From Casuarina equisetifolia (taxonomy: Eukaryota; Streptophyta; Magnoliopsida; Fagales; Casuarinaceae), in NCBI GenBank assembly GCA_028551475.1, contig CM052357.1, positions 3,658,001 to 3,722,000 on the forward strand: a DNA stretch of 64,000 nt, written 5' to 3'. The position numbers were made by a program, and so were the translations under genes. Positions within the stretch are counted from its first letter, which is position 1; each line of letters opens with the position of its first letter. Positions 1 to 11,700 of the stretch are shown here, one piece after another. The notes below the pieces were generated by a model, which saw only the letters and a list, made by a program, of their open reading frames with translations, had not been told where the DNA came from and ran no database searches.

Positions 1-3000
1 CCTTTTAATATCTCCACGAAAAGGAGGAAAGCCTGAGCCACTAATTTTCTTTTGCCCTACCAATTGCCCCGCCGCAAGGGCAATCTCCTCGTGGGGCCAT
101 GGAAGCTTGGAATGATTCATGGCGCCTTAGACAGTCGCTAATTTTAGCAAAAAGTCATTGAGTGTTCTTGTTGGGCTGATGTGTACGTGAAAACTCTGCA
201 TTTTCCGCCATTGTTGATCTTTTCTCAAGCTTTGTTCATCGTAAATCCCATTTCTATCAATTTATTATCTTGTCTCTCTTTTCCTGCCAACCTTTCATGA
301 AGAAAGAACGAGGGTGGTCGGTGGAATTCCACCATTAAAGCCAGATGAATCACTTAAGAAAGGAAGAAGAATCGAGAGAGAGAGGTACCTTTTTCCCTAT
401 ACGTCCAGGCAACCTTTTGGGACTGAACACTGAGACTTTTGGACAACCTACGATAGAAAGTAAGTGGGACTTTCTGCTTCCCCAACCCCACTTTGCTGTG
501 TCTCTCAATGGATCTGTCATTTGCACGTGTATCGAGAACTCCTTTTACAAAGTTATGGCCGATATTGCTTCTCCGGCAAAATAAGAATTCTCCATTATTT
601 AAAATGATACAGAAAGCAGCCCCTAGCTTTCCCTGTCATGAGCCATGTTTGTTTCTTAGAAGAGTATGATTTGTGGAAAAAACTGCTCCGTTGAGAAAAA
701 CTAACACTAAATCTAAATTTTTAACTTAAAAACTATTTTATGGTTTAGAAAGTTTTTTCTTATTGAAACTTCATCTCAAAACTCTTATTCTTCTATAATA
801 TATATTCTCTCATATATCAAAAGATATTGAATTTAAACTTGCATAAGATACAGCAAACTTTTATAATTATGTCTAGATCATATGTAATAGTACATGTTAA
901 GAAAGAAATAATAATCTTTTAATTTACATTTTATTTTAAAAATCTTATATTTTAATTTGTAACCCTTGTCCTCCACATAAAATCTTTTTAAGTTTTCGGT
1001 GCGATCATTTGCACATACAAAAGGGAATAGATCAGCAAGCAATGGTCGATCAAGAACTGAAGAAGGGAGAGGGGTTGTTGAAGTGAATATCTAGTCCGAC
1101 CGAAGAGAAAGCGAAGGAGACAGCAATTGGGAGCGTTCATCGGGCTTGTCGCATCGTTCTAGTTCTAGAGATCAGGCAGATCAGTCAGCTAACAGGACTT
1201 GACAATTGGGAGCAATGCTTTACGTGAGGGTCAAATCCCATCATGGGGTTTAACAGTTGTGACTTTACATAATGAAGTCCCGATCCATAGTGCAAGAATC
1301 TGATAAATTCTTTTCTCGGGAACCAATCAGGAAGAATCCTGTTTCCACATTGACAATTCCAAGTAAACTTATCCATGACAAGAAAGATCGAATCTCCAAC
1401 CTTTTCTACTTTAAGATGTCGATTAACGAGCCTCTAATAAGTTTGATTTGATGGTGGACGGCGACTAATGACATGTTTTGTCGATAAAGTCGTAAATCTT
1501 TTTTTATGGAACTATTCATTTCAACAAATGGCTATTGAAATTAATGAAAAATTAGTTAGTTTATGCATCTTACAAATCCTTACAAATGACTCACTTACAG
1601 CAAATTCAAATTTACACCATATTCTCATTATACTCTTCATAATGACAGTCAATTAATACAAATTTATTTTAATCATATCTAATCATATGAGTTGAGTATT
1701 ATTACGGAAATCCGGTTTACATAATAAGAACAAACAGAATAACAATTAATAAAAAAAAAACCTACAAAAAAATAAGAAAATGACACTCTTTATCTTGTAT
1801 ATTTTATAGCCCATTAGTTAATAAAAATGCACTATCTTAGTTACTTAAAGATTACATAAGATTTCTATTCTAAATGAAATTTGATTAATCAAAATTAGTG
1901 TTAGTCATTTTAATGGTCCACCCATCATGCTCCAAATTTCAAGGAGACTAATTATTGCAGGATCACGCTTAAATAATGTTAGTTGTGAAATGATTTGAGT
2001 ATGAGTTGAGTATTATATGAGTTATAATACAAAATAATAGAAGAATACACCCTTTTAGCTACTTAAAGATTAATCAAATTTTATTTAGATTAGACCTTTT
2101 AATGGTCCACAGATCATGCTTCAAATTTCGAGACTAATTATTGCAGGATCATGCTTAAACAATGTAAATTGTGAATAATGAAGAAAAAAAAAGAAACAAA
2201 GAAACGATGGTGGAGAAGGTCACACCATGGTTGAGCAAAGCAAGCATTCCTCTTTTCGGATCCGATTTCTTTCATCTTTATTTGCAGTGTCCCCACTAAG
2301 CGCCATTATCGGGTTTGACCCTCCTTGATTGGCTTGATTCATCTTCAAAAGACAATGTTTCTTTTCTAATGGAGCCGACCGTTGGTGGGTATTTGGGGTC
2401 TCGTGCTGATGAGAAACCCGTGTTCTTCTTTCCCGAATGGAGACTTATAAATATGAAAAGCCGTGCCATGAAAATGAAACGAGATCATTATGAATAGTCT
2501 TGCTTTATTTCTCATGCCTCGTGGGTATGTCTAGATCCATATTCTTGATATCATAATTAAATAATCATGCTGTGTAGTATAAGGTTGATAGGGATGGGAT
2601 TATGCTTTGCATATAACTCTTGTTTGAAGATTCATTGTACCCTTTTGAGATCTCTCTATCAGCGAGGATAAAAGAGGAGGATATCCTCTTTGATTACTCA
2701 ACACCTTTTCTTGGAAAGAGGGAGCAATTTCATGGAGTTTCATAGGGGTTAGGTTGCTGCATTGTTTTCTGTGACTGATTGTTCAGAACTAGGAAGGCTG
2801 CCCCAGTTGAGGGCAATGGAAGCCTAATGGGACTTTTCCAGTGGTTGCTTGTAGTCTTTGGTGGGATTTGAAGGATCAAACTTGACTTGTTGGGTGAATC
2901 TTGATTTGTAGTAATATTATGTCATGGCATACGTTAGTGGGACATTATTGTCAACTCTAAAGTTCTTTTTTTAATTACTATTAAAATTATAGAGTTTTTT

Positions 3001-3735
3001 TTTTTTAATCATAGTTAAAAATCACACTTGTTTTATATCTTTCTTATATAGTAAGTTGTCTTCTTTTTTAAAAAAAAATTATTGAAGAAAGAAGTTAATC
3101 ATTTCTTATATTATATGAGAATTCAAATTCAAATACAACACCACCTTATTATTTATTGTTAAGATGTCACTAACTCACAATTTAACATTTACCATCAAGA
3201 TTAGGTCTTGTGTTCGACACCTTATATTCCTAAACCTCCTTTACCTAACCACAAATATTAGATCTTGATAATGTTTTCCCTTAAAGAGTTAATATTCAAG
3301 TTTGGAGCAAGAGAATGTTTAAAGTATATCAATTTGTCCATTAGTTTTGAGTTACTCGAGGCAAGTTTGCAAGATGTTTCCTACCAACTTCAACAATCAA
3401 GATGCTCGGTACTCTGCTTTTCCTACCGTCCCTTATAATACTTCAATTTGATTAACTTTTAAACAGCAGATAAAACACTTGTTTGAACGAGGTTGTTTCA
3501 ACCATGTCGCAGCCATGTCACATGTTTCCAGACTGTTCTTTTGGGGGCACGCTGGCGCAGCGTTTGATCTTGTTTATTTAACACCATTTGGCCGGAAACA
3601 CGAGGAGGTTCAAACCGACAAAACCAAAGCTGATGTAAAGGAGTTCAATAATGGGATTTGAACTCCATTGCAGCTCGAATTTGATTGCAGAAGATCCAAA
3701 AACTGCAGAGAAGATGTAGAGTGTGGAGTTGGAAA
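1..3735. other. AT-rich intergenic stretch without a supportable gene
   Basis: I see no conserved protein here. Short open frames of about 60-80 codons (for example plus 345-584, plus 2315-2497, plus 3479-3661) match no family I recognise and have no splice-supported extension. A less AT-rich patch at about 1000-1400 carries no convincing frame. A diverged tandem duplication at 1795-2180 is listed separately. The part nearest 3735 may hold the 3' end of the NCED transcript from the minus strand; an AATAAA-like word on the minus strand at 3573-3578 is possible but unproven. Confidence 0.5.
1795..2180. repeat. Diverged two-copy tandem duplication
   Basis: The stretch at about 1835-1990 is repeated at about 2055-2175. 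Both copies run through 'ttacttaaagatta', 'ttttaatggtcca', 'atcatgct', 'gactaattattgcaggatc' and 'aatgtnanttgtgaa', in the same order and orientation, with small indels between them. The spacing is about 200 bp. It looks like an old local duplication of AT-rich DNA and has no coding content. Confidence 0.7.
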
Positions 3736-4058
3736 CATTTGTCATTTACAAGCAGCGTAAAACAGAGGAAGATCTTGCTGCTGCAGCGGATCTTCTTCAA
3801 AAGTGCAGAAAATGATCCAAAAACAAACAGAAACCAGCTGAGCTCGTAATCTACCTACAGGCCAAAAGCTACAAGCTGGTCCTGGAAAACTAGTATAAAA
3901 TTTAAAACCCAGTAAACCTACCAAAAGAACAGGGTTCCTAGGCTTTTTAACTGTTCTAGGAGAATCCGGGGACCTCTCCAAGCATCCCACAGGTAAATTC
4001 TCCTTTCTTACTACTACTTTCTTTCTTTTTTTTACTGAAACTCAACCCACGTGCACAC

Positions 4059-5891
4059 CTATGCCTGATTTCTTAAGTCCTTGGAGTCTATAAACGTGCC
4101 ATGAAAACCGTACGGCACCCTGGAAGGAAGCTTTACTGAAGCTTCGCGTTGTAAATTCATGGCGTTTACGATCTGAAGCTCGGACTTCCATGTCCTCTCG
4201 TCGTGGACGAAGGTGAGGATATAGCCATCGTCTTCGTTTTCTGAATTGGGGTCTCTAGGGAGGAAAAATGGCTCCCCGCCGTAACGTCGGTCTCCGTAGA
4301 AATATTTTTTTACCTCACCGGTTGAAAGATCGACCTTGGCGAACCCAGAGACCTTGGGCCAAGGTTCGGCAATGGCAAGGTAAGCGTACCTTGTCTTCCT
4401 CCCGAGCTTGTTCCGGTTGACCATCCCGGCCTCTAAGTTCACCTGCTCGGAAGCAGAGATGATCGGTCGGCGTGTGGACTTGCCGGTCTTCAAATTGAGC
4501 CTGATTTCGGAGAGCACACTCTTTAGGCTCTCGTCGCATTCGTTGAAGATGGAGTCCGGCGGTGTCATGCATGACCCAATTACCACGACCTCGTCGGACT
4601 CTGGCTCCTCCCAAGCATTCCACAAATGGAAGCAGAAGGTCTCCGGCGACTCAACCCAGATAATATCAGAAGCATCGCGAGCATTCTTTGCTAGAATTCC
4701 GAACCGGGACTTCTTCTTCTTGTCGTAAATCACCGGAGAGCCACCCCCAATCATTTCCTGGAGCTTGAACACCACTTGCTGGTCGGGAATCACCACGAAG
4801 TTCTCTGTGATTGCGAAGTCATGCATCATGGTAGGCACCGGGAGTGGAATATTTACGTCTGGGGATTTCTTCCCCTCGGGAGAGAATCTGAAGTACTTCA
4901 GGTACGGCTTCTGGACGACATCGTAGCTGAGAGCAAAGAGCTCCTTCGAAACAGGGTCGACCTTTGGGTGAGCAATCATGGTGGATTTGAGCTGGCCATC
5001 GAAATCGTATCGGCCTGCGGTTTCGAGGTCCCTGGAGGGAGTGATTCGAACTTGATAAGGCAAGTCGTCCTCCGACATGGCAAGAAGCCGGCCGTTGAAG
5101 TACACCAAACCGGCGTTGGCGACTCCGGTGCCGTGGCTGTGATCCACAAGCCCAAAAAGCCCCCGAGCGTAGAACAGAAGAAGGCGCCCGATGCCGGAGT
5201 GCCCATGGAGCTCACCAATGGCTTTGGGAAATACCGGGCGGCCGATTTCTCGCTCCTGGACGAGCCTCTGAGTCTCAGTGAACCGGCAAGCATAACTAGC
5301 AGACCCGCCATTGATGGTGACGGCATGAACCATGCCGTCCCCGTCAAAGAAGTGATGCCCTGCGACAGGCTCGAACAGAGGATTAGCCCCGTTCCGGAGA
5401 TACACGCCGTTAATGCATTCCGGGATTGTTCCGGTTACCGGAAGAGCATGCCGGACAGGTTGCTCCGGTACAGGAGCAAAGTTCCCAGCGATTTGGACTC
5501 TCGGGTCGGCAGTTTTGGGAAGCGGCTGCTGGCGCTCGCGTGCCACCAACGCGCTTTCCGCCATGTCCAAGGCCATGGCCGCAGCTCGTTGAAATATATT
5601 CCACTGGGGGGACTGTTGGGTGTCCGGCTTCACCGGAGCGTCGTCTTTGGTGATCTCCAGTTGGCTGTATGGCTGCTTGGGAAAACGGAGCACCGAAGGA
5701 GAGTGTAAAGCAGAGTGTAAAGCAGAGTGTATCCTGGAGCTCGCTCTTCTACTGTTGGGCTTGTTCTTCAGGGAGATGGACCTCGAACGGAAGCCCAAAC
5801 CCACTAACGACGACGAGGACGACAGAGGGTGGTGGGGCATTTGGGTTTTAGCCCAACCAGTAGAGTTGGGTGCTGTGAAAGCAGCAGCCAT
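4059..5891 (-). CDS. NCED: 9-cis-epoxycarotenoid dioxygenase (NCED), chloroplastic
   Basis: This intronless gene encodes 610 aa. NCEDs cleave 9-cis-violaxanthin or 9'-cis-neoxanthin to xanthoxin at the plastid membrane, the regulated step of abscisic acid synthesis. Seen in the sequence: a Ser/Arg-rich transit-peptide-like N-terminus (about residues 1-70); an amphipathic helix around [15 protein letters not shown] (95-109), which in the family helps membrane association; and the four iron-binding histidines H308 (IAHPK), H357 (MMHDF), H422 (CFHLW) and H597 (GFHGT), with acidic second-sphere candidates such as E274 and E487. Length is typical of the family. The frame stays open upstream to 6353, but I chose the ATG at 5891 because it has a good context (GCCATGGC), gives a transit peptide, and lies about 155 bp downstream of a TATA box; in-frame Met codons farther up precede that box. 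The long pyrimidine-rich 5' leader (5970-6010) is unusual. A broken relative lies at 22.7 kb. Family assignment is very secure; the paralogue number is not. Confidence 0.96.
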   Translation of the reverse strand: MAAAFTAPNSTGWAKTQMPHHPLSSSSSLVGLGFRSRSISLKNKPNSRRASSRIHSALHSALHSPSVLRFPKQPYSQLEITKDDAPVKPDTQQSPQWNIFQRAAAMALDMAESALVARERQQPLPKTADPRVQIAGNFAPVPEQPVRHALPVTGTIPECINGVYLRNGANPLFEPVAGHHFFDGDGMVHAVTINGGSASYACRFTETQRLVQEREIGRPVFPKAIGELHGHSGIGRLLLFYARGLFGLVDHSHGTGVANAGLVYFNGRLLAMSEDDLPYQVRITPSRDLETAGRYDFDGQLKSTMIAHPKVDPVSKELFALSYDVVQKPYLKYFRFSPEGKKSPDVNIPLPVPTMMHDFAITENFVVIPDQQVVFKLQEMIGGGSPVIYDKKKKSRFGILAKNARDASDIIWVESPETFCFHLWNAWEEPESDEVVVIGSCMTPPDSIFNECDESLKSVLSEIRLNLKTGKSTRRPIISASEQVNLEAGMVNRNKLGRKTRYAYLAIAEPWPKVSGFAKVDLSTGEVKKYFYGDRRYGGEPFFLPRDPNSENEDDGYILTFVHDERTWKSELQIVNAMNLQREASVKLPSRVPYGFHGTFIDSKDLRNQA

Positions 5892-6047
5892 GGCTTCCAC
5901 TTTTGTTCTTTCTCTCAGACCAGTAAAGGCAGGAGCTTTTCGGGGTATGGTTTCAGCAACCCAGAGAGCAGAGAGAGACAGAAGAAGAAGAAGAAGAAGG
6001 AAGAGGAAGTGAGTGACTTTTGGAGAGAGAATGGCAGAAAATTGGGG
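5892..6047 (-). promoter_or_regulatory. NCED 5' leader with pyrimidine-rich tract
   Basis: This is the inferred 5' untranslated leader between the TATA box and the NCED start codon. On the sense (minus) strand it carries a CT/CTT-rich tract at about 5970-6010, seen on the plus strand as gagaga followed by repeated gaa. Such tracts are common in plant leaders. The exact transcription start cannot be read from sequence; about 6015-6025 would fit the TATA position. Confidence 0.55.
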
Positions 6048-6055
6048 TATAAATA
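6048..6055 (-). promoter_or_regulatory. TATA box of the NCED gene
   Basis: The plus strand reads tataaata, so the sense (minus) strand reads TATTTATA in a GC-richer setting. It lies 157 bp upstream of the chosen start codon and is followed on the sense strand by the pyrimidine-rich leader. It is the best TATA candidate in front of the gene. Confidence 0.7.
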
Positions 6056-6125
6056 GAGTGTGGGGAAGGTGATAGAGAAGGGTTTGTTCTTGTGTAGAGG
6101 TCCACCTCAGATCTGTGAGAGTATA

Positions 6126-6133
6126 CCACGTGT
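6126..6133 (-). promoter_or_regulatory. Proximal ABRE/G-box in the NCED promoter
   Basis: The plus strand reads ccacgtgt, giving ACACGTGG on the sense strand, a canonical ABRE with a CACGTG core. It lies about 75 bp upstream of the TATA box, a functional distance. ABRE/G-box elements are bound by bZIP factors of the ABF/AREB group and mediate drought and ABA responses, which fits an NCED promoter. Binding is inference. Confidence 0.65.
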
Positions 6134-6363
6134 TGGTTTTGTGCAAAGGACACTTGGGGGTCGTCATACGGAGCTCTTCATAAATATGTAAGGGCGGGGC
6201 CAGTAAATTAGTGAGTTTCATGATATTATAAAGTTTGCTCTTCGTTTTACCTTTGAAATAATCTTTTATAGATTTTATATTTGTAAGAAAATTCAAAATC
6301 CTACTCAAAATTAGATGAAAGAAAAAAAAAAAAAAAAAGAGACCACTACGCAAAGATTTTCCA

Positions 6364-6592
6364 ATACTAGTTTCTTACACCTCTTTATGGCAAGATTATA
6401 TTTTTTACTATTAATATATCTTTTTTAACAATCTCAAGTCTTAATCTAAAAATTAACATATAATTTAATAGTACTATATTCTTTAATATTGTTTCTTTTG
6501 TACCTCTGTGGTAAAAATATATATTTTAATATCAATATATCTTTTTTAACCATATGAAGTCTAATTTAAAAATTAACATATAATTTAAGAAG
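6364..6592. repeat. Two-copy tandem duplication upstream of NCED
   Basis: Copy one (about 6364-6480) and copy two (about 6489-6592) share 'gtttctt', 'tacctct', 'atatatctttttta', 'aaaattaacatataattt' in the same order, at a period of roughly 120 bp with moderate divergence. The DNA is very AT-rich. It separates the core NCED promoter from the more distal promoter. Confidence 0.7.
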
Positions 6593-6659
6593 AAAATTTC
6601 ATATATAAAAATTACCCAAGTATTGTATTAATCAATTGTACATGCTCCATGTAAATTGT

Positions 6660-6825
6660 GACAATGACCAATGAGTTGAAAATATGGTTAGAGAAGGTTG
6701 GTCATATAATTGGAGGGATTCTAAAAATGGAGACCAATATGAGTTGAAAATATGGTAAGGGAAGGTAGGGATTCTAAAACTAGAGACCAATAAGAGTTGA
6801 AATATAGTAAGGGAGGGTGAAACAA
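6660..6825. repeat. Three-copy imperfect tandem repeat in distal NCED promoter
   Basis: The phrase 'gagttgaaaatatgg' starts at 6673 and 6741 and recurs as gagttgaaatatag at 6794. Each copy is followed by a purine-rich gggaagg segment, and 'gattctaaaa' plus 'gagaccaat' recur between copies. The unit is about 53-68 bp. It lies 0.8-0.9 kb upstream of the NCED start. Confidence 0.75.
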
Positions 6826-6927
6826 AGTGACCTAACCACTCGAATTGGTGCCCTTCTTTTAGTTTAGTTTATACATCCAACTCCGCGTCCCGCCCTCAAA
6901 GAGTCTCAAAGGAAGGTCATCCCCACC

Positions 6928-6933
6928 CACGTG
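6928..6933 (-). promoter_or_regulatory. Distal G-box (CACGTG) upstream of NCED
   Basis: The plus strand reads cccacgtggcc around this palindromic core. It lies about 1.04 kb upstream of the NCED start, beyond the AT-rich repeats, in a GC-richer island (about 6880-6960). Together with the proximal ABRE it may give the paired ABRE arrangement known from ABA-responsive promoters. Assignment to NCED rather than to another transcript is inference. Confidence 0.4.
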
Positions 6934-6949
6934 GCCGTCTTCTACTCCC

Positions 6950-7720
6950 CTTCAACCACGAAATCTTGGTCATATCGTAATCACTTGTCCCACACGCTCC
7001 TCCTCTCTCTCTTGCATGATCCTTTTCTCCTTCACCCATGGACTATAAAAGTGGTCTGTTCTCTATCAACATCCTTGGTCCCCTTTTGTCTATGACTACC
7101 ACATCGCTAACCCCGATTAGTTTTATTGCATATTCTTGTGGCTAATAACCCATTAAATAATTAACTGTCGCCCCCCTTTGCCGGTCCCCTCTTACATAGT
7201 TTAACTAATCCTTGTCTTTTCACTTTGTGTACCTACTATCATCATCCCTAATCAAGCCCCCTTCCATGTAGATCTTCCGTTAGATGCGGCCAACATATCT
7301 TTAACTCTTGTTTAGTGGGTTCGTTGGGACTACCCCATATGGGGTTCATTTTTAGCCATTTCATTCTGTTTGGTTCCTCGTCTTTTCATCAATAATGATT
7401 AACTTGTACAAATCTTAGAACATGATTTTGATACTAGGTTCTTTTCTCCTTCTTTTTTCCCTTAAGGAAACAAGGGTGAAGGATTCCAAAAAGAAAAAGA
7501 AAAATAAAAGTAAAGAAGAAGAAACAAAAATATGTGTACAATAATATATAACAGATATCTTTCATAGAGATGATAGCTAGGATTTTTAGATATTTTCATA
7601 GAAAAGAGGTTCGCTATCATACAAAGGGTAATGATTAACTTGATAAGTCATAGAACATGGTTTATCAAATTGGCTGTGACAATTTAAGTTAGTGAGGCAC
7701 CCATTTTTATTGTACTCTTC
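6950..7720. other. Intergenic DNA, no gene seen
   Basis: Pyrimidine-rich, moderately AT-rich DNA without a long frame. Words such as 'gactataaaa' at about 7040 could be a TATA box, but no coding sequence follows on the plus strand. I see nothing else to report here. Confidence 0.4.
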
Positions 7721-8191
7721 TTATAAATAACATATCGAGTTGGCTATAACCACAATATTTGATCTTCGCCATAAACAAAATGCCGCAATGTCCCATTCGG
7801 AGGTCCCCAACTGGTCATTATGCGAAAACAATGATCCAATACCGGTGTTGTAGCATTCAATATGAAGAATGACGCCATTGATGCCTGTCGGAGACGCTGG
7901 CCAAATGGAATTTGCTTTGGATTTAGTGATTATGCTGTTACGGTTTTTTTGGCTGCAGCCGGGGACCAAACCAACCGGTACCTATGTCGAGGGCCACCGG
8001 ACGAAGGATGACAAGGATGGGTGATGGGCACCTCTCTTTCTCCAACTTTTCGTTCGAATGCGAGCCATTGTTGTGGATAGCCAATAGCAGCATGTGATTG
8101 GCTTCTTTATGTTATGTTGTTTGTTCCTCCATGGATCTAGAAACAAGAAACTGACTACGAAATGCTGCATAATAACAAAGACAATCAACAT
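7721..8191 (-). pseudogene. Unrecognised frame interrupted by one stop
   Basis: On the minus strand one reading frame runs from about 8191 to 7721 with a single stop (at about 7982-7984). Without it the frame would be about 150 codons. The DNA is GC-richer than its surroundings. I recognise no domain in the conceptual product, which includes a basic stretch near RIRTKSWRKRG. It may be a relic of a gene or transposon, or chance. The low confidence reflects the missing homology. Confidence 0.2.
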
Positions 8192-8199
8192 AGATTAAA

Positions 8200-11110
8200 G
8201 GTGCCTAATTGTATTGTTTGAAAACCAAAAAGCACAATAATTTTGAGAGATATCTTGTGAAGAATCTTATTCCAACTTGAGAATATATTAGCTTTTTCAC
8301 AAATATTTATAAAAGAGAATACAATAAATTTTAAGTTAAACAAGCATATGAGTCATCTACCTAATATCTCAAGCAGAGTTATTAGAGAATCCTCACCTAA
8401 ATGGTTGATGTTTGAGAGACGCTATTCTCAAACACCTCCTTTACCTAACTAAAGGAAAAATAAATAAGAGGATGAATGTAATAATAAAGTTTAAGAGAGA
8501 TCATCAAAGTTAAGACTAGACAGGTACCCCTTCTTCAAAGGGAGAAATTGAGAGGATGAATACTAAGTTGCTTAAGGATAGAATGATTAGACCAAGCTTA
8601 AGTCCTTTCTCATTGAACAAAATCCTATTTCAACCTAAAAATATGTAAATTTCTCTATACATACTTATAGGGGGGAGAAAACAAGATATCATAAGCCAAT
8701 TAGAAGAACATCTAGGATCCATGACATCGAGATGGAGAACTTTTGTTGAAGAATTATGGGACTTCGAGGGTTATTTCTATATGATGTTTTGAGAAATATC
8801 ACACTTGTATCATGGCGGCAAGTAAAGTTCGGTGTCCAAATAAAAGGCTTTGCACATCTGTTCACATTGTCATTTTCCGTTAGCAAATCTTGTACGTGGA
8901 GATTTCTTCCTCATAAACAGTTTATGATAAGAGAGTCATAGTCATAAGCCAATCAAAGACAGACGTGTCCTCACTTTTTGTTCTTTATGCTTGTTATTAA
9001 TTAATATATATGGACCATAGCTTCTAATGTCATGGATGACTACAGCGACATTAGGTGCGAATGCATGTTACGTTTTTTTTTAATGTTCCATTCAAAGAAT
9101 AGACGGTGAGACACAGATGCTATCCTTTTGGCCTGCCATTCGATCTATCTCGAAAGAATATAGCATTCTTAATTGCCTCCACGATTGGATCCTTGGTGCA
9201 CTTTTTGTTTTTAATAAGTTGTTCAGTTTATCAACTAGGTCGCAGCTATTTACCTTCACCTACTGAACGTAAAATGCAACTGCTTTGTATTCGTTATCTG
9301 GTATACAAAGCCAAAGTCGAGTATCTGCAATCGAACTGGGAGAAACCCATTCACTTTTACAGAATGTTCCTAAGAATTATTACTTAATTAGTATTAGTCC
9401 TTGCAGTGATTATTTTTGAAGGATGTCAAAAATGGTGTAACACAAGTTGTTTTTATTTTTTTTATAACTCGTGCACTCCCACTCATACACCTTTGAAGTC
9501 TCAAACTTAAAACCTCTTGATCCAAGTAGCATCTACTCACTATTAAGTTAAACACTTGTCAATTATAACACAAGTTTAACATTATATAAATCTTATTTGA
9601 AAATTTTTCTTTTTAAAGAAGGAAGATTCAAAGACTCCTATTTTTAAGTCAAGTTTTAGTTAAAGCTAAGCTTTATAAGGATTGAGCTTTCTATCTATGG
9701 TTTTATAACTTAGATTCTAGTGCAAAACCCCTTTGCTTTCAATCACGGTTTTATTTGTCAAAAATATTATGAGATAAGTTTCACATTTCCACTCACATGT
9801 TCATAAAAAAATTAAAAAAAAAGTTTCACAGTTCCTAAATTTTGTTTGGAAATTCTTCCCATAAGAAAGAAAAACCATCCTTATTCTTGTGTCAAATTTT
9901 AGGTAGGACTGAGCTTTCTAACTGGAAGAAGACATGCAAGGGCTTTTGGAAAAAAGGCTAAGAATATGGAGAACTTTCTTTCTTGCTTGCTTGCTTTTAG
10001 TCTTCTTTCCACAATAGATGGATTGTAAGGACTTGGGCGCTGTTGGCTAAATGTCATTCAAGGTACATGCAACTTGCTGTGGTTTGATATTGCTTTGATT
10101 GCATATACAGTTGACAATCGGGCCTACAAGTTACTTTCACTTGAATCTTCGATCTTGTTCTATCGAATTTTGTTATAAAAGAGAGGCTATATATTCCTCT
10201 AAAGAATTACATTATATAGGCTGAAATCATAGTTCATATTTTTTACTATTTCTTTTCACTCCATAGCAGTCTTTCTCCTGTATCAGAATAGGGGAAGCAG
10301 AGTGGACTGTTCAACTTTCAGAAAAGCGTCCAGCTTTAGGCCCCTGTACTGTCCATCAACTCCATCTGCAGATGCATTACTTGGAATCGTCTAATCATCC
10401 CACCGACCATGAATACCTCAAGGTGGTAGCTTTCTTCACTTCTGATATTTATTGTCAAAGTAGTCGCCCAATGGCTTGGCCTTCAAAGTCTTCTTTCAAC
10501 TACAAATTGGAAGTTTGATGATTGGGGGAGAAGACTCCAAGTTTTGGTTTGGTATTTGGAGCTATCAAATGCAAAGCCTAACTTACAAGTTAGGCTTGAC
10601 GTGAAAACGTAAGCAACAACAAAATTTCTGATTTCATCTACTTCACTTTCTTTTCTCTCTTTAAAGAAATTGTTATTAGTAAGCGTAATTCTTTCTTAAA
10701 TTGACAATAAAGAAATATGTATATTTTTTTATTTTAATAATAATGTTAAGATAAGATTTGAACAATATGATATATAAATCTCTTTGCTTTAAGTATGAGA
10801 AAACATCTTCTACAAGACTCTTACTATAAGTAAAAGGACCTCATGCTTAAACCTAAGTTATGATATTATGTTAAAAAAATTATTTCTTTTTTGAAATCGG
10901 CGTGTAATGAGATGAATCTGACTTTTATCAACTAGATAGCCCTTCCAATGTTGAAGTGAAAATTGTACGGTGTTATCATAATCTTCTTGGAACCACTCCA
11001 ATTCATTCTTCTAATGATTGAATAACTACAAAATTGTGCTTCTACCATTTTGTCGTTGACAAAATCTCAGTTGCAATTATAACCCTCTTGAAAAGAAAAT
11101 CTATGCACAT
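8200..11110. other. AT-rich intergenic stretch, no gene seen
   Basis: Only short frames occur (for example plus 9106-9387, 93 codons, unrecognised). There is a (ttgc)n run near 9980. Text such as 'cctcctttacctaact' (about 8440) also occurs near 3235, which points to dispersed repeat remnants. I see no splice-consistent exon chain and no RNA gene. Confidence 0.4.
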
Positions 11111-11700
11111 TGTAGGCCGTTCATGTTCTTTCCTTCAAGTTGTTTCGAACTTGTAAACACTTTATCAGGTCTCTGCTAGACAAAGTGCATTTACCAGCAA
11201 CAACTAAGTGGACTGCCACACCATACTCAGCACAAAACAACAACCTATGTGGATGTTGTCTACAACACATGTCGTGCTTTGTCCAACACCCTGCTCCGAG
11301 TTTATGCCATGTTTTTGACCTGCTGAAGAGCAACCTAATTGCCTGTTCATCCCCCATGTCCGTGAAAGGAAACTACTGTGTCCCCTAGCAAAACGAAGTG
11401 TCACTTCTCCGGCCATTAAGGCATTTTCACTACTCATCTGAATGGCCCGACAATGACAAACCACCTAAAATGGTTTCTGCACATGGAGGCAAATGCACAG
11501 CCTTCTCTTGTCGCATCTGAATGCAATAATGGCTCGTGATTGTGAGCAGACTGTCAGCGTAAACCATGAAACTGAATTGGGGTTCTGAATTATGCCTCTT
11601 TTGATCCATGTTTCGCACAAAAACATGGATTCAATAGTGAAGAAAAGCATAGTATGACTCATGATTGTCACCCACCAGGCCCGAGGACTCACATGGTCTG
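11111..11700. other. GC-richer patch with short frames on both strands
   Basis: Frames of 60-86 codons overlap on both strands (plus 11140-11388; minus 11121-11357, 11204-11464, 11465-11692). None matches a family I know, and they overlap each other antisense, so at most one could be real. The patch may be a decayed transposon or gene fragment. Confidence 0.25.

Noticed and set aside
4315-5708. Long open frames antisense to and overlapping NCED (for example plus 4776-5708, 310 codons)
   Set aside because: They are shadows caused by the GC-rich codon use of NCED; their translations show no domain and no codon logic of their own.
5892-6353. N-terminal extension of the NCED frame to an upstream Met (764 codons in total)
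   Set aside because: The extension crosses the TATA box and the ABRE, is low-complexity (Phe, Leu and Ser runs from poly-pyrimidine DNA), and the 610-aa form has the family's normal transit peptide and length.
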